Shown: positions 15,720 through 24,348 of the stretch, piece after piece
Layout of the letters: each line of letters starts with the position of its first letter
Numbering within the stretch: the first letter of the stretch is position 1
Origin: Haemophilus parainfluenzae T3T1
GTDB taxonomy: Bacteria > Pseudomonadota > Gammaproteobacteria > Enterobacterales > Pasteurellaceae
Reading direction: 5' to 3'
Assembly (NCBI RefSeq): GCF_000210895.1
Contig: NC_015964.1
Coordinates: 1,199,501 to 1,263,500, forward strand
Length of the DNA stretch: 64,000 bases
Program-made: the position numbers and the translations under genes
Notes under the pieces: generated by a model
Seen by the model: the letters and a program-made list of their open reading frames with translations, nothing else
What the model was told of the DNA's origin: nothing
The model's database searches: none

Positions 15720-16520
15720 CTCTCGCCAATAAGTAGCAAAACGAGGTTTTCCAGAATTAGTTAATCCTCGATATTTGTAGGTAATCGTGCTACCAATAGG
15801 CGGTGGATTTTCGCGCTCACTCAGATTAAATCCTGAACCAATTTTGAATTTTCCACGATGGTTTTCACAGGTGAGCGATCCGAGTATATTCTCAAATTGT
15901 CCTTTCCCTTTGTGATGTGCTATCACGGTGCATTCTTCATCATAAGTATTTTTTAACTTTAAAATTTGTGTACTGCGTTTTCTTTCGTAAGGCGCATTAG
16001 GATTACGTAACACAACACCTTCACCTTTTTTCCTTTCAATTTCATGTAAATACTCGAATAAATGCGTTTTATCTCGTATTGGAATTTGCGGAATAATCTT
16101 GATATAAGATGTAGGGTGATCTTTCAAATAATCTTCTAAGTTTTTGAGACGTTCAAAGAGATTTCCTGAGGCATTCGGTACATCAAAAACATAAAGTGTT
16201 AATTTTGCCCAATTATCACCTTTAAAGGATTTTGTGATAGAAGCAATTTCTTCAAATTGATTACGTTCACTAAATATCTCACCATCAATGGCAAAAGGCG
16301 GAAATTGAGCGGTAAAATAGGTCGGTGCGGGCAAGGGCAGTCCTTGACGACTTAATAATGTTTTGCCATCCCAATAACCTCGTACCCCATCTAATTTTTC
16401 TGACATTACCCAACCTTGAACATCTTGGTTTTCATAAGTGTCTAATAGCATTAAATCATGCTCATTCGCCCAGGTTATTTGGCTGAATAGGAGGCAAAGT
16501 AATAAGTAAATCGCTCTCAT
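15711..16520 (-). CDS. ligA: Exported ATP-dependent DNA ligase
   Basis: This small ATP-dependent DNA ligase of 269 residues has the nucleotidyltransferase motif I EKLDGVRG with adenylated lysine Lys42, motif III-like FAIDGEIF, GEGVVLRNP (motif IV) and a C-terminal OB region with KYRGLTNSGKPRFATY. The first 18 residues form a signal peptide (cleavage after ITWA), so the enzyme should act in the periplasm, as for the well-studied H. influenzae enzyme of this type. A role in nick sealing during DNA uptake has been suggested for such ligases and remains inference. It converges on trxA; gmhA is divergent upstream. Confidence 0.92.
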   Translation of the reverse strand: MRAIYLLLCLLFSQITWANEHDLMLLDTYENQDVQGWVMSEKLDGVRGYWDGKTLLSRQGLPLPAPTYFTAQFPPFAIDGEIFSERNQFEEIASITKSFKGDNWAKLTLYVFDVPNASGNLFERLKNLEDYLKDHPTSYIKIIPQIPIRDKTHLFEYLHEIERKKGEGVVLRNPNAPYERKRSTQILKLKNTYDEECTVIAHHKGKGQFENILGSLTCENHRGKFKIGSGFNLSERENPPPIGSTITYKYRGLTNSGKPRFATYWREKK

Positions 16521-16720
16521 GATGTTTCCTTTTTAAATTTATTGAGTTTAAAAAGTGCGGTCATTTTTTACAGCGTTTTTAATTGAATCTGTGATTCGTA
16601 TCGCAAAATAATGAGAAGTAAGCTGAAAAATAGAGAGATAAGAAAGAGCGCTAGATTATTTGAAATGAACGCTATACAATGCCAACGCGATTTCGAATTT
16701 TAATTTTTAAGGAGAATAAA

Positions 16721-17305
16721 ATGTATTTTGATCAAATTAAAGCTGAGCTTGTGGAAGCACAAGACGTATTAAATAAGTTTGTTTCAGATGATAACAACAT
16801 CAAACTCATTGAGAAAGCGGCTAAATTATTAGCAGAAAGCTTTAAAAATGGCGGTAAAGTATTATCTTGCGGTAATGGTGGTTCTCACTGTGATGCTATG
16901 CACTTTGCAGAAGAACTCACTGGTCGTTATCGTGAAAACCGCCCAGGTTATCCTGCGATTGCAATTTCAGATGTGAGTCATTTAAGCTGTGTAAGTAACG
17001 ACTTTGGTTATGAATATGTATTCTCTCGCTTTGTTGAAGCCGTCGGTAAAGAAGGCGATGTTTTATTTGGATTATCAACATCAGGCAATTCTAAAAATAT
17101 CTTAAATGCGATTGAAGCGGCAAAAGCAAAAGGCATGAAAGTGATTGCGATGACAGGTAAAGATGGCGGTAAAATGGCCGGCTTAGCAGATGTTGAAATT
17201 CGTGTGCCACACTTTGGTTATGCAGATCGTATTCAAGAAATTCACATCAAAGTGATCCATATTTTAATGATGCTAGTTGAATTTGAGATGGCGAAAGAGG
17301 CCTAA
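16721..17305 (+). CDS. gmhA: Sedoheptulose-7-phosphate isomerase
   Basis: This SIS-domain isomerase of 194 residues makes D-glycero-manno-heptose 7-phosphate, the first step to the heptose of lipooligosaccharide inner core. The motif [18 protein letters not shown] holds the phosphate-binding loop, and [12 protein letters not shown] the second SIS loop. I use the ATG at 16721, which follows AAGGAG; the longer reading frame from 16679 has no ribosome site. A terminator follows. The length equals that expected for the family. Confidence 0.96.
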   Translation: MYFDQIKAELVEAQDVLNKFVSDDNNIKLIEKAAKLLAESFKNGGKVLSCGNGGSHCDAMHFAEELTGRYRENRPGYPAIAISDVSHLSCVSNDFGYEYVFSRFVEAVGKEGDVLFGLSTSGNSKNILNAIEAAKAKGMKVIAMTGKDGGKMAGLADVEIRVPHFGYADRIQEIHIKVIHILMMLVEFEMAKEA

Positions 17306-17341
17306 TTCGCGACAAGTGCGGTTAAAAATTCAATGATTTAA

Positions 17342-17372
17342 GGATCCCAAAAAGTTTTTTGGGATTTTTTAT
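17342..17372 (+). terminator. Terminator after gmhA
   Basis: GATCCCAAAAA and its complement TTTTTTGGGAT form a hairpin with a very short loop, followed by TTTTTTA. Confidence 0.85.
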
Positions 17373-17381
17373 AAAAAATAC

Positions 17382-17420
17382 TTGCATAAATAATCACTAA
17401 AAAGTAATATTTATTCATTC
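17382..17420 (+). promoter_or_regulatory. Candidate paired ARG boxes upstream of artP
   Basis: TTGCATAAATAATCACTA (17382-17399) and AGTAATATTTATTCATTC (17403-17420) each resemble the ArgR box (TGAATAAAAATTCA-type half-sites) and lie close together as paired boxes usually do. Arginine-dependent repression of an arginine transporter would make sense. The match is by eye only. Confidence 0.5.
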
Positions 17421-17454
17421 TTACAGGTCAATCAAGGATAGCAGTAAACTTAAA

Positions 17455-18192
17455 ATGGCGATTAGTGTTAAAAATTTGAATTTCTTTTATGGTTCATCAC
17501 AGGCATTGTTTGATATCAATCTTGATGCACAAGAAGGCGATACCGTGGTGTTACTCGGACCAAGTGGTGCAGGAAAAAGTACGTTAATCCGTACATTAAA
17601 TTTATTAGAAGTACCAACCTCTGGTGAATTACATATTGCGAATAACCACTTTGATTTGTCTCAGGCTAATAATAATCCGAAAGCCATTCGTCAACTGCGT
17701 CAAGATGTAGGTATGGTATTCCAACAATATAATCTTTGGCCACATTTAACGGTGATTGAAAACCTGATTGAAGCGCCGAAAAAAGTGTTAGGTATTAGCG
17801 AGGAAGAAGCGAAAAAAGATGCATTAGAACTTTTAAAACGTTTACGTTTAGAAGAGCATGCCGATCGTTTCCCACTTCACTTATCTGGTGGTCAGCAACA
17901 ACGTGTTGCCATTGCTCGAGCATTAATGATGAAACCACAAGTGTTGTTGTTTGATGAACCAACGGCAGCACTGGATCCTGAGATTACAGCTCAAATTGTT
18001 GATATCATTAAAGAACTTCAGCAAACGGGCATTACTCAAGTGATTGTAACTCACGAAGTAAACGTGGCACAAAAAGTGGCGACAAAGGTCGTTTATATGG
18101 AACAAGGTAAGATTATTGAAATGGGCAGTGCAGATTGCTTTGATAATCCAAAAACCGAACAATTTAAACAATATCTTTCACACTCAGAATAA
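17455..18192 (+). CDS. artP: Arginine ABC transporter ATP-binding protein
   Basis: This 245-residue ABC ATPase powers arginine import at the inner membrane. It has Walker [10 protein letters not shown] (35-43), Q-loop [11 protein letters not shown], signature LSGGQQQRV, Walker B LLFDEPT and the H-loop VTHE. It belongs to the polar amino-acid class, and its place at the head of artPIQM makes arginine the likely substrate. The next gene follows at 12 bp. Paired ARG-like boxes lie upstream. Confidence 0.93.
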   Translation: MAISVKNLNFFYGSSQALFDINLDAQEGDTVVLLGPSGAGKSTLIRTLNLLEVPTSGELHIANNHFDLSQANNNPKAIRQLRQDVGMVFQQYNLWPHLTVIENLIEAPKKVLGISEEEAKKDALELLKRLRLEEHADRFPLHLSGGQQQRVAIARALMMKPQVLLFDEPTAALDPEITAQIVDIIKELQQTGITQVIVTHEVNVAQKVATKVVYMEQGKIIEMGSADCFDNPKTEQFKQYLSHSE

Positions 18193-18203
18193 GGAAACAC
18201 AAC

Positions 18204-18923
18204 ATGAAAAAATTACTTTTAAGCGCAATGTTAATGGGCTCAGCTTTTGCTGCAAATGCACAAGAAATCACTTTCGCGATGGAGCCGAGCTACCCGCCAT
18301 TTGAAACAACAAATGAAAAAGGTGAAATTATCGGTTTTGATGTGGATGTAGCGAATGCAATTTGTAAGGAAATCCAAGCGACTTGTCATTTCAAAAGCCA
18401 ATCTTTTGATGCATTAATTCCAAGCTTGAAAGCAAAACGTTTTGATGCAGCGATTTCAGCTATTGATATTACCGAAGCACGTGCAAAACAAGTAGCATTT
18501 TCTAATGCATATTATGATAGTTCTGCAAGTTATGTTGCGCTAAAAGGAAAAGCAGATTTAGCTTCAGCAAAAACAATTGGTGTTCAAAACGGAACAACAT
18601 TCCAACAATATACTGCAGCAGAAACCAAGCAATATAATGCAAAATCTTATGCAAGCTTACAAGATGCGATCTTAGACTTAAAAAATGGTCGTATTGATAT
18701 CATCTTCGGTGATACTGCTGTATTGTCTGATATGATTTCTAAAGAGCCTGAAATTCAATTTGTTGGCGAGAAAGTGACTGACAAAAAATATTTCGGTAAT
18801 GGTTTAGGTATCGCGGTAAATAAATCAAGCAAAGAATTGCTTGAAAGCTTGAATAAAGGTTTGGAAGCGGTGAAAGCAAACGGCGAATACCAAAAAATCT
18901 ATGATAAATGGATGACTAAATAA
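18204..18923 (+). CDS. artI: Arginine ABC transporter periplasmic binding protein
   Basis: The 239-residue solute-binding protein has a signal peptide ending at ANAQ (about residue 20), then the family signature region [18 protein letters not shown] and [30 protein letters not shown] is the conserved hinge/ligand segment of the SBP_bac_3 family. It captures arginine in the periplasm and delivers it to ArtQM. AAGGAAAC precedes the start. It is separated from artQ by 3 bp. Confidence 0.93.
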   Translation: MKKLLLSAMLMGSAFAANAQEITFAMEPSYPPFETTNEKGEIIGFDVDVANAICKEIQATCHFKSQSFDALIPSLKAKRFDAAISAIDITEARAKQVAFSNAYYDSSASYVALKGKADLASAKTIGVQNGTTFQQYTAAETKQYNAKSYASLQDAILDLKNGRIDIIFGDTAVLSDMISKEPEIQFVGEKVTDKKYFGNGLGIAVNKSSKELLESLNKGLEAVKANGEYQKIYDKWMTK

Positions 18924-18926
18924 TCT

Positions 18927-19598
18927 ATGTTTTATGATTATCTTACATTAATTGGACACGCAGCCCTAATGACCTTAGGGCTTGCTATTTGCTCTCTGAT
19001 TGTCGGTTTATTACTCAGCATTGTTTTTACCGCCTTAGAAGCCAATAAATATGCATTTATTGCAAAACCAACGGCGATTATCATTGCTTTATTACGTGGT
19101 TTGCCAGAAATCTTAGTCGTACTACTGATTTATTTTGGTTCAACCCAAGTCGTAGAAATGCTAACGGGCGAATATATTGAATTCAGCGCCTTTGGTTGTG
19201 GTGTATTTGCATTGTCTTTGATTTTTGCCTCTTATGCTTCACAAACTTTACGTGGTGCGATTCAAGCCATTCCAAAAGGGCAGTGGGAATCAGGTGCAGC
19301 TTTAGGCTTAAGCCGTCCTTATACCTTCATCAATTTAATTATGCCACAAGTATGGAGACATGCTTTACCGGGTTTAAGCAATCAATGGCTCGTGTTATTA
19401 AAAGATACCGCGCTGGTGTCGTTAATCGGGGTAGATGATTTAATGCGTCAAGCAGGATACATCAATACAAATACCCATGAGCCTTTCACTTGGTATGGTA
19501 TTGCAGCATTGATTTATTTAGTGATTACCTTGATTAGCCAAGCAGGGATTCGCAAATTAGAATTACGTTTCACTCGATTTGAACGGGGAGTCGAATAA
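18927..19598 (+). CDS. artQ: Arginine ABC transporter permease ArtQ
   Basis: This 223-residue inner-membrane permease of the HisM/GlnP type has about five membrane helices. The cytoplasmic EAA-like loop [23 protein letters not shown] contacts ArtP. It shares its last base with the first base of artM (TAATG), showing tight coupling. Confidence 0.92.
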   Translation: MFYDYLTLIGHAALMTLGLAICSLIVGLLLSIVFTALEANKYAFIAKPTAIIIALLRGLPEILVVLLIYFGSTQVVEMLTGEYIEFSAFGCGVFALSLIFASYASQTLRGAIQAIPKGQWESGAALGLSRPYTFINLIMPQVWRHALPGLSNQWLVLLKDTALVSLIGVDDLMRQAGYINTNTHEPFTWYGIAALIYLVITLISQAGIRKLELRFTRFERGVE

Positions 19599-20281
19599 TG
19601 TTTCAAGAGTATTTAGCAGTGATTGCTCAAGGCATTCCGACTAGCCTGTTGCTTACAGTCGTGTCTTTGTTTATTGCCTTTTTCTTAGCGTTAGGCCTAA
19701 CCTTCTTACTTTCTATTGGCAATAAATTGGTGAAAAGTGCGGTCAATTTATTCCTTGTTTTATTTACAGGGACCCCGCTTTTAGTGCAATTTTTCTTAAT
19801 TTATGCAGGCCCTGGCCAATTCCAATGGTTGGTGGACAGCCCATTATGGGGATTATTTTCCAATGCATGGTTCTGTGCTGCATTAGCTTTGGCTTTGAAT
19901 AGTGCCGCTTATTCAACCCAATTATTCCATGGGGCAGTAAAAGCGATCTCTAAAGGTCAATGGGAAAGCTGTGCGGCATTAGGATTAAGTCGTCTGCAGA
20001 CTTTAAAAATCCTGATTCCTTATGCGTTAAAACGTGCGCTCCCGTCTTATACCAATGAAATTATCTTGGTATTTAAAGGTACAGCATTAGCTTCTACCAT
20101 TACGATCATGGATATCATGGGATATGCACGTCAACTTTACGGCACCGAATATGATGCACTCACTATCTATGGTATCGCAGGTGGTATTTATCTCATCATT
20201 ACCGGTATTGCTACTTTATTACTCCGTCAGTTAGAAAATAAAGTGTTAGCATTTGAACGTATTGATACCGCCAAAGCATAA
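19598..20281 (+). CDS. artM: Arginine ABC transporter permease ArtM
   Basis: This is the second permease of the arginine transporter, 227 residues and about five membrane helices, with an EAA-like loop GQWESCAALGLSRLQ. It pairs with ArtQ to form the channel. It is the last gene of the operon, and an uptake core plus a terminator hairpin follow directly. Confidence 0.92.
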   Translation: MFQEYLAVIAQGIPTSLLLTVVSLFIAFFLALGLTFLLSIGNKLVKSAVNLFLVLFTGTPLLVQFFLIYAGPGQFQWLVDSPLWGLFSNAWFCAALALALNSAAYSTQLFHGAVKAISKGQWESCAALGLSRLQTLKILIPYALKRALPSYTNEIILVFKGTALASTITIMDIMGYARQLYGTEYDALTIYGIAGGIYLIITGIATLLLRQLENKVLAFERIDTAKA

Positions 20282-20304
20282 AGTGCGGTCAAAAATAGAA
20301 ACAA

Positions 20305-20336
20305 ATCGGGCAGTTTGAAAATTGCCCGATTTTTTA
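20305..20336 (+). terminator. Terminator of artPIQM
   Basis: ATCGGGCA and TGCCCGAT form an 8-bp stem (20305-20330), followed by TTTTT. Confidence 0.88.
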
Positions 20337-20373
20337 TATGATTAAAGAAAATATTTTTATTTATGAGGCAATT

Positions 20374-21324
20374 ATGTCCGAATCATCTTCTCTAAAATTC
20401 CACCTCGAACTATTACGTTTAATTCCGAAAAACTATTCCATTAGCTCATTAGAACTGCGAGAGAAATTGCTCGCATTAGGTATTGAGCGTGATTTACGCA
20501 GTATTCAGCGTGCATTGAATACATTATGTGAGCAGTTTGAAATTGATTGCAATACCAATGATAAACCCTATAGCTATCGCTGGAAGCCTGATGCAAAAGG
20601 CTTAGATATGCCGATTTTAAACGAACAGCAATCGTTAGTGTTGATGTTAGCAAAGCAATATTTAGCTGGCATTTTACCTGCCAATATTATGCAATCGATG
20701 GAGGGGTTCTTTAAACAAGCAGATTACAATCTTGCTTATGAACCGCATAAAAAAAGTGCTTCAGAATGGCTCAATAAAGTGGCTATTGCGCCAACTAGCC
20801 AGCCATTATTGCCTGCAAAAATTGATCCTGAAATTTTTAAGCAAATTAGTACCGCACTTTATCAAAACCGCTTTTTAAAAGTTCATTATCGTAGCATTCA
20901 TGGCAAGAAACATAAGGCTAACGTTAAGCCTCTAGCCCTTGTTCAGCAAGGCCCTAGCAGTTATTTGGTGGCAGAATATGAACATGGCGATATTTTACAT
21001 TTAGCCTTGCATCGTTTACTTGAAGTGAATGTCAGCACAATGCAATTTGAACGTCCGAAATTTAATCTAAAAGCTTATGTTGAAAGCCAAAAATTTGGCT
21101 TTAGCTCTGGTAGAAAGATTCGTTTAACTTTCCGTATTGATAAAAAAACAGGTGGCTTTTTGACAGAAACACCATTATCAACTGATCAAACTGTAAAAGA
21201 TTGTGGCTGCGACTATGAAATTTCCGCGACCGTGATTGAGAGCGCTATGCTGGAGTGGTGGATTGCCCATTTTGGTGAAGATTACCAAGAAATTGACCGC
21301 ACTTATTTAGACGAAAATACCTAA
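20374..21324 (+). CDS. WYL-domain transcriptional regulator
   Basis: The 316-residue protein has an N-terminal winged helix (about 1-75, LRSIQRALNTLCEQFEID) and a central WYL domain (about 160-230: LKVHYRSIHGKKHKANVKPLALVQQ), followed by a C-terminal WCX-like extension. WYL proteins are one-component regulators that sense nucleotides or nucleic acid and often control defence islands. The ATG at 20374 has GAGG upstream; the longer frame from 20338 overlaps the art terminator. It heads the accessory block, but the following hairpin and 58-bp gap suggest separate transcription. Confidence 0.88.
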   Translation: MSESSSLKFHLELLRLIPKNYSISSLELREKLLALGIERDLRSIQRALNTLCEQFEIDCNTNDKPYSYRWKPDAKGLDMPILNEQQSLVLMLAKQYLAGILPANIMQSMEGFFKQADYNLAYEPHKKSASEWLNKVAIAPTSQPLLPAKIDPEIFKQISTALYQNRFLKVHYRSIHGKKHKANVKPLALVQQGPSSYLVAEYEHGDILHLALHRLLEVNVSTMQFERPKFNLKAYVESQKFGFSSGRKIRLTFRIDKKTGGFLTETPLSTDQTVKDCGCDYEISATVIESAMLEWWIAHFGEDYQEIDRTYLDENT

Positions 21325-21350
21325 CGACATAAATTGTCGCTTCATCTTTT
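21325..21350 (+). terminator. Hairpin of the CGACA/TGTCG family after the WYL gene
   Basis: CGACA-taaat-TGTCG (21325-21339) is followed by a T-rich tract (CTTCATCTTTT). It starts at the stop codon of the WYL gene. The surrounding block TAACGACATAA-N3-GTCGCT recurs after the DUF262 gene at 29087. Confidence 0.6.
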
Positions 21351-21382
21351 ATCATTAAGCCATCAACAGAGAGGGCATTAAA

Positions 21383-22273
21383 ATGAAGAAAATTGTTTAT
21401 ATTGATATGGATAATGTGATGGTTGATTTTCCGTCTGGTATTGCAAAATTAGATGAGAAAACCAAGCAAGAGTATGAAGGTCGATATGATGAAGTCGAAG
21501 GTATTTTCAGCTTAATGGAACCCATGCCAAACGCGATTTCTGCTGTCCATAAATTGATGAAGAAATACCATATTTACGCACTTTCTACCGCTCCTTGGCA
21601 TAATCCATCCGCTTGGAGCGATAAAGTAAAATGGATCCAGCATTATTTCGGCGAAGAAAAAGGCTCAGCATTATACAAGCGGTTAATTTTATCTCACCAT
21701 AAAAACTTAAACCAAGGCGATTATTTAATTGATGATCGCACTAAAAATGGGGCGGATAAATTTGAAGGTAAACATTTGCATTTTGGTACTGAACAATTTG
21801 CTAACTGGAACTGTGTACTATCTTATTTGGACTGTGGCCCTTTTACGCCAAGTGATATTTTGCAAGATTGCTTGAAAAAGCCAGCCGCCCTCGTGCAAGT
21901 TGAAAATGAGGAGCAAAGTCGAATCATTGGTGCTTTTGCCGATCGCTATAAATGGCAAGTGTTTAATTTGGCATGTGTTTATGCAGATGAAACAGCAACC
22001 GAACAGAAAACGGTCTATTTAATTATCAGCCCTTATCTCAGTGATGAATTTAAAATGCGTATTGAAGCAATGAGTGCTCATATTCAAGCCGAATATGACG
22101 TGTTATTACGCTCAAAATCACAGCTAAAACAATATTTCCAACGCCTTTCAGATAAGCCATTCTTGCATATTGAAAGCTATAATTATCAACCACTTTATAA
22201 AGCAGGGAATATTTTTGGCATGATGGCGAGAGATAGACAGGTTGATGAAATTTTACGACAAAAAGGAGCGTGA
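21383..22273 (+). CDS. HAD-type 5'-nucleotidase (NT5C-like) with extra C-terminal domain
   Basis: The N-terminal half (about 1-155) is a 5'(3')-deoxyribonucleotidase-like HAD domain: DMDNVMVDF (nucleophile and acid Asp), LSTAPWHNP (motif II) and DYLIDDRTKNGADKF (motif IV). It should remove phosphate from a (deoxy)nucleotide. Members are usually about 180 residues, so the remaining 120 (about 175-296) are an extension. That part has Lys/Glu-rich helices and LIISPYLSDEFKMRIEAMSAH, with no family I recognise. AGAGGG precedes the start, and the SIR2 gene follows after 3 bp, so the two are co-expressed. Confidence 0.8.
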   Translation: MKKIVYIDMDNVMVDFPSGIAKLDEKTKQEYEGRYDEVEGIFSLMEPMPNAISAVHKLMKKYHIYALSTAPWHNPSAWSDKVKWIQHYFGEEKGSALYKRLILSHHKNLNQGDYLIDDRTKNGADKFEGKHLHFGTEQFANWNCVLSYLDCGPFTPSDILQDCLKKPAALVQVENEEQSRIIGAFADRYKWQVFNLACVYADETATEQKTVYLIISPYLSDEFKMRIEAMSAHIQAEYDVLLRSKSQLKQYFQRLSDKPFLHIESYNYQPLYKAGNIFGMMARDRQVDEILRQKGA

Positions 22274-22276
22274 AAA

Positions 22277-22987
22277 ATGACTTTGGAAAAGAAACCAATT
22301 TGCGTGGTATTAACTGGGGCAGGAATTAGTGCTGAAAGTGGTATTCCTACTTTTAGAGCGGAAGATGGCTTGTGGGCAGGGCATAAAGTAGAAGAAGTTT
22401 GCACACCTGAAGCCTTAAAGAAAAATCGAGCAAAAGTATTGGCATTTTATAATGAACGACGTCGTAATGCTCAAGCGGCAGAGCCTAATGCTGCACACTT
22501 GGCTTTGGTTGAATTGGAAGCGTTTTATGAGGTTCATATAATTACTCAAAATGTAGATGATTTACATGAGCGAGCGGGAAGTACTAACGTACTCCATTTA
22601 CATGGGGAATTGAATAAAGCTCGCAGCAGTTTTAATACCGATTACATTGTTCCATGTTTGGGTGATCAACTATTAGAGGATAAGGATAATCACGGTCATC
22701 CAATGCGTCCACATATAGTCTTTTTTGGGGAAAATGTACCCATGTTTCCTAAAGCAGAAAAGTTAGTGAAAAAGGCAGATATTGTGATTGTTATTGGCAC
22801 TTCATTACAGGTTTATCCTGCTAATGGATTAGTAAATCTCGCTCCATATGGTTCACTTATCTATTTGATCGATCCCAATCCCAATACAGGATTTGTCCGT
22901 AAGAAAGTGATTGCAATCAAAGAAAAAGCGGGTGAGGGCGTTCCGAAGGTAGTAGCAGAGTTATTGGAGAAAATTAAAAAATCATAG
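22277..22987 (+). CDS. SIR2 family NAD-dependent deacylase lacking the zinc cysteines
   Basis: The 236-residue sirtuin has the NAD motifs GAGISAESGIPTFR, TQNVDDLHERAG with catalytic His in HLHGEL, RPHIVFFGE and GTSLQVYPANGL. The four cysteines of the usual structural zinc site, expected between HGEL and RPHIV, are absent; the segment reads NKARSSFNTDYIVPCLGDQ. Such zinc-less sirtuins exist, so it is probably active. It removes acyl groups from lysines (or uses NAD+ otherwise), releasing nicotinamide. It is coupled to the upstream nucleotidase gene. An uptake core and an ATAGCGA/TCGCTAT hairpin (23013-23034) follow. Confidence 0.88.
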   Translation: MTLEKKPICVVLTGAGISAESGIPTFRAEDGLWAGHKVEEVCTPEALKKNRAKVLAFYNERRRNAQAAEPNAAHLALVELEAFYEVHIITQNVDDLHERAGSTNVLHLHGELNKARSSFNTDYIVPCLGDQLLEDKDNHGHPMRPHIVFFGENVPMFPKAEKLVKKADIVIVIGTSLQVYPANGLVNLAPYGSLIYLIDPNPNTGFVRKKVIAIKEKAGEGVPKVVAELLEKIKKS

Positions 22988-23012
22988 AAAACTGACCGCA
23001 CTTTTCACATAA

Positions 23013-23034
23013 ATAGCGAGTTTTATATCGCTAT
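23013..23034 (+). terminator. Hairpin after the first SIR2 gene
   Basis: ATAGCGA-gttttata-TCGCTAT lies 25 bp after the SIR2 stop. It lacks a long T-run, so terminator activity is uncertain. Confidence 0.5.
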
Positions 23035-23065
23035 ACTGTATGACTGATGAATTAACGAGAAACGT

Positions 23066-23560
23066 ATGCATCCAGTAATTGAATTTTATTTAGAACAAAG
23101 AAAAAGCCAACATAATTTATCTTTGCAAGATATGTGGGCAATGCCAAAAAGAATGGTTGGTGATGCTTATTTATATATTCCTTGGCTTTTACCCGTTACT
23201 GAAAGTTCCAAATGGAATCGTTCAGTGCCAGTTTTTAATGAGAAAGACCGAATATTTTTTATTGAAAATGAAGCTATTCAAAAGAAATTTTTATATTCTA
23301 TTGATTTTATTCTGGATTACTTCTGTTTATATCGTGAAGATAATAAAATATTCCCAAAACCTGAATTGAGTGAACGTAAAGTTTGGCTACGTAATATCGG
23401 GCATGAAAGTAAGAAGATTTCTCGCATCATTCGTAGTTTAAATTATTGTGGTCATCCTGAGTTGGCTAAAAGTTTACAGCAACTGGCAATAAAATTAGGT
23501 CAAGAAAAAGGCGTAATTCAAGAAGAAACCATAGGGATTTGGACAAATCTACTTAAATAA
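23066..23560 (+). CDS. OGFr-like domain protein (164 aa)
   Basis: The sequence AYLYIPWLLPVTESSKWNRSVPVF followed by a helical stretch ending ILDYFCL resembles the opioid growth factor receptor (OGFr_N) domain, which in bacteria has no known function. I make this match from pattern memory only. The rest is helical and basic (HESKKISRIIRSLNYCGHPELAKSL). The start follows ACGAGAAACGT. Its stop overlaps an ATG of the next frame (TAATG), and the two genes are probably co-translated. Confidence 0.6.
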   Translation: MHPVIEFYLEQRKSQHNLSLQDMWAMPKRMVGDAYLYIPWLLPVTESSKWNRSVPVFNEKDRIFFIENEAIQKKFLYSIDFILDYFCLYREDNKIFPKPELSERKVWLRNIGHESKKISRIIRSLNYCGHPELAKSLQQLAIKLGQEKGVIQEETIGIWTNLLK

Positions 23561-23574
23561 TGAGGATAAGAATA

Positions 23575-24291
23575 ATGGTAACAGAAGAATTTAAAAAAAT
23601 AGCGGTGTCTTTCGCGGGAGGTGATGGTGGAAATCCTAAATCAGAAGTATGGTTTTGTGGATTAGAATGGGGAATAGGTGATGAAAACTCGCCAGATGAT
23701 TTTTATGAGAAATTTAGTTTAACCCCTAAATTAATACCGCATTCTTGGGTAGAGGATGATTTTGATGGTAGTTGGACTACTCAATATAACAGAAAAATAT
23801 GTTGGTTTTTGTGGTACTACTACAATTTAGATTGGAAAAATGGAGAAAGTGCGGAGCATTTTGTTAAAAAATACGATGTGCTTTACCCACAAGGTATTGG
23901 TTTCAAATTAAATATGCTACCAATCAATTTTAAAAATAGATCATCAATTAAATGGAATGATCAATTCATTAAGATGACAGGATTTGAAACATTCAATGAA
24001 TATAGAGAGTGGTGCGTTGAAAATCGTGGTGCTTTTTATCGTCAACTTATAGATGAATGTAATCCTAAAGTTATTATTTGTACGGGAGTCACTGAAAAAG
24101 ATAACTTCTTTAAGTTTTTTACTGGAGAGGCCGTATATGAAACTAAAGCGTTGAAAGAGTTTAATATCTTCTATCGCAAGTACAATGATACTTTAATTTG
24201 TGTTTGCCCATTTTTTGGTGGCCCAAGTGGCATTAATTCTTACGACAAAATGGAAGCATTAGTAGAGTCAGTAAAAGAATTATGTAAATAA
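23575..24291 (+). CDS. Hypothetical protein, possible glycosylase-like fold (238 aa)
   Basis: I do not recognise the family securely. The N-terminal phrase GNPKSEVWFCGLEWG, the middle KVIICTG and the late CVCPFFGGPSGINSYDKME have the spacing of the uracil-DNA-glycosylase superfamily motifs (a Gly-rich motif A and a PSxxN motif B), but this is weak. Many Trp and Tyr residues occur. I start at the ATG at 23575, which has GAGGATAAG upstream; an in-frame ATG at 23560 overlaps the previous stop without a ribosome site. It is paired with the OGFr-like gene and followed by a strong UUCG hairpin. Confidence 0.6.
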   Translation: MVTEEFKKIAVSFAGGDGGNPKSEVWFCGLEWGIGDENSPDDFYEKFSLTPKLIPHSWVEDDFDGSWTTQYNRKICWFLWYYYNLDWKNGESAEHFVKKYDVLYPQGIGFKLNMLPINFKNRSSIKWNDQFIKMTGFETFNEYREWCVENRGAFYRQLIDECNPKVIICTGVTEKDNFFKFFTGEAVYETKALKEFNIFYRKYNDTLICVCPFFGGPSGINSYDKMEALVESVKELCK

Positions 24292-24317
24292 TTTTTTTGT
24301 TAAGTTTAACGTTGATA

Positions 24318-24347
24318 GATAAATAGCGACTTCGGTCGCTATTTATC
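24318..24347. terminator. UUCG-capped hairpin between convergent genes
   Basis: GATAAATAGCGAC-ttcg-GTCGCTATTTATC is a perfect 13-bp stem closed by a TTCG tetraloop. It lies between the convergent 238-aa and RhuM-Fic genes and can serve both directions. Confidence 0.8.
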
Positions 24348-24348
24348 A

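Noticed and set aside
17923-18171. Antisense frames within artP and similar frames in other core genes
   Set aside because: They are shadows of conserved genes without start signals or protein-like composition.
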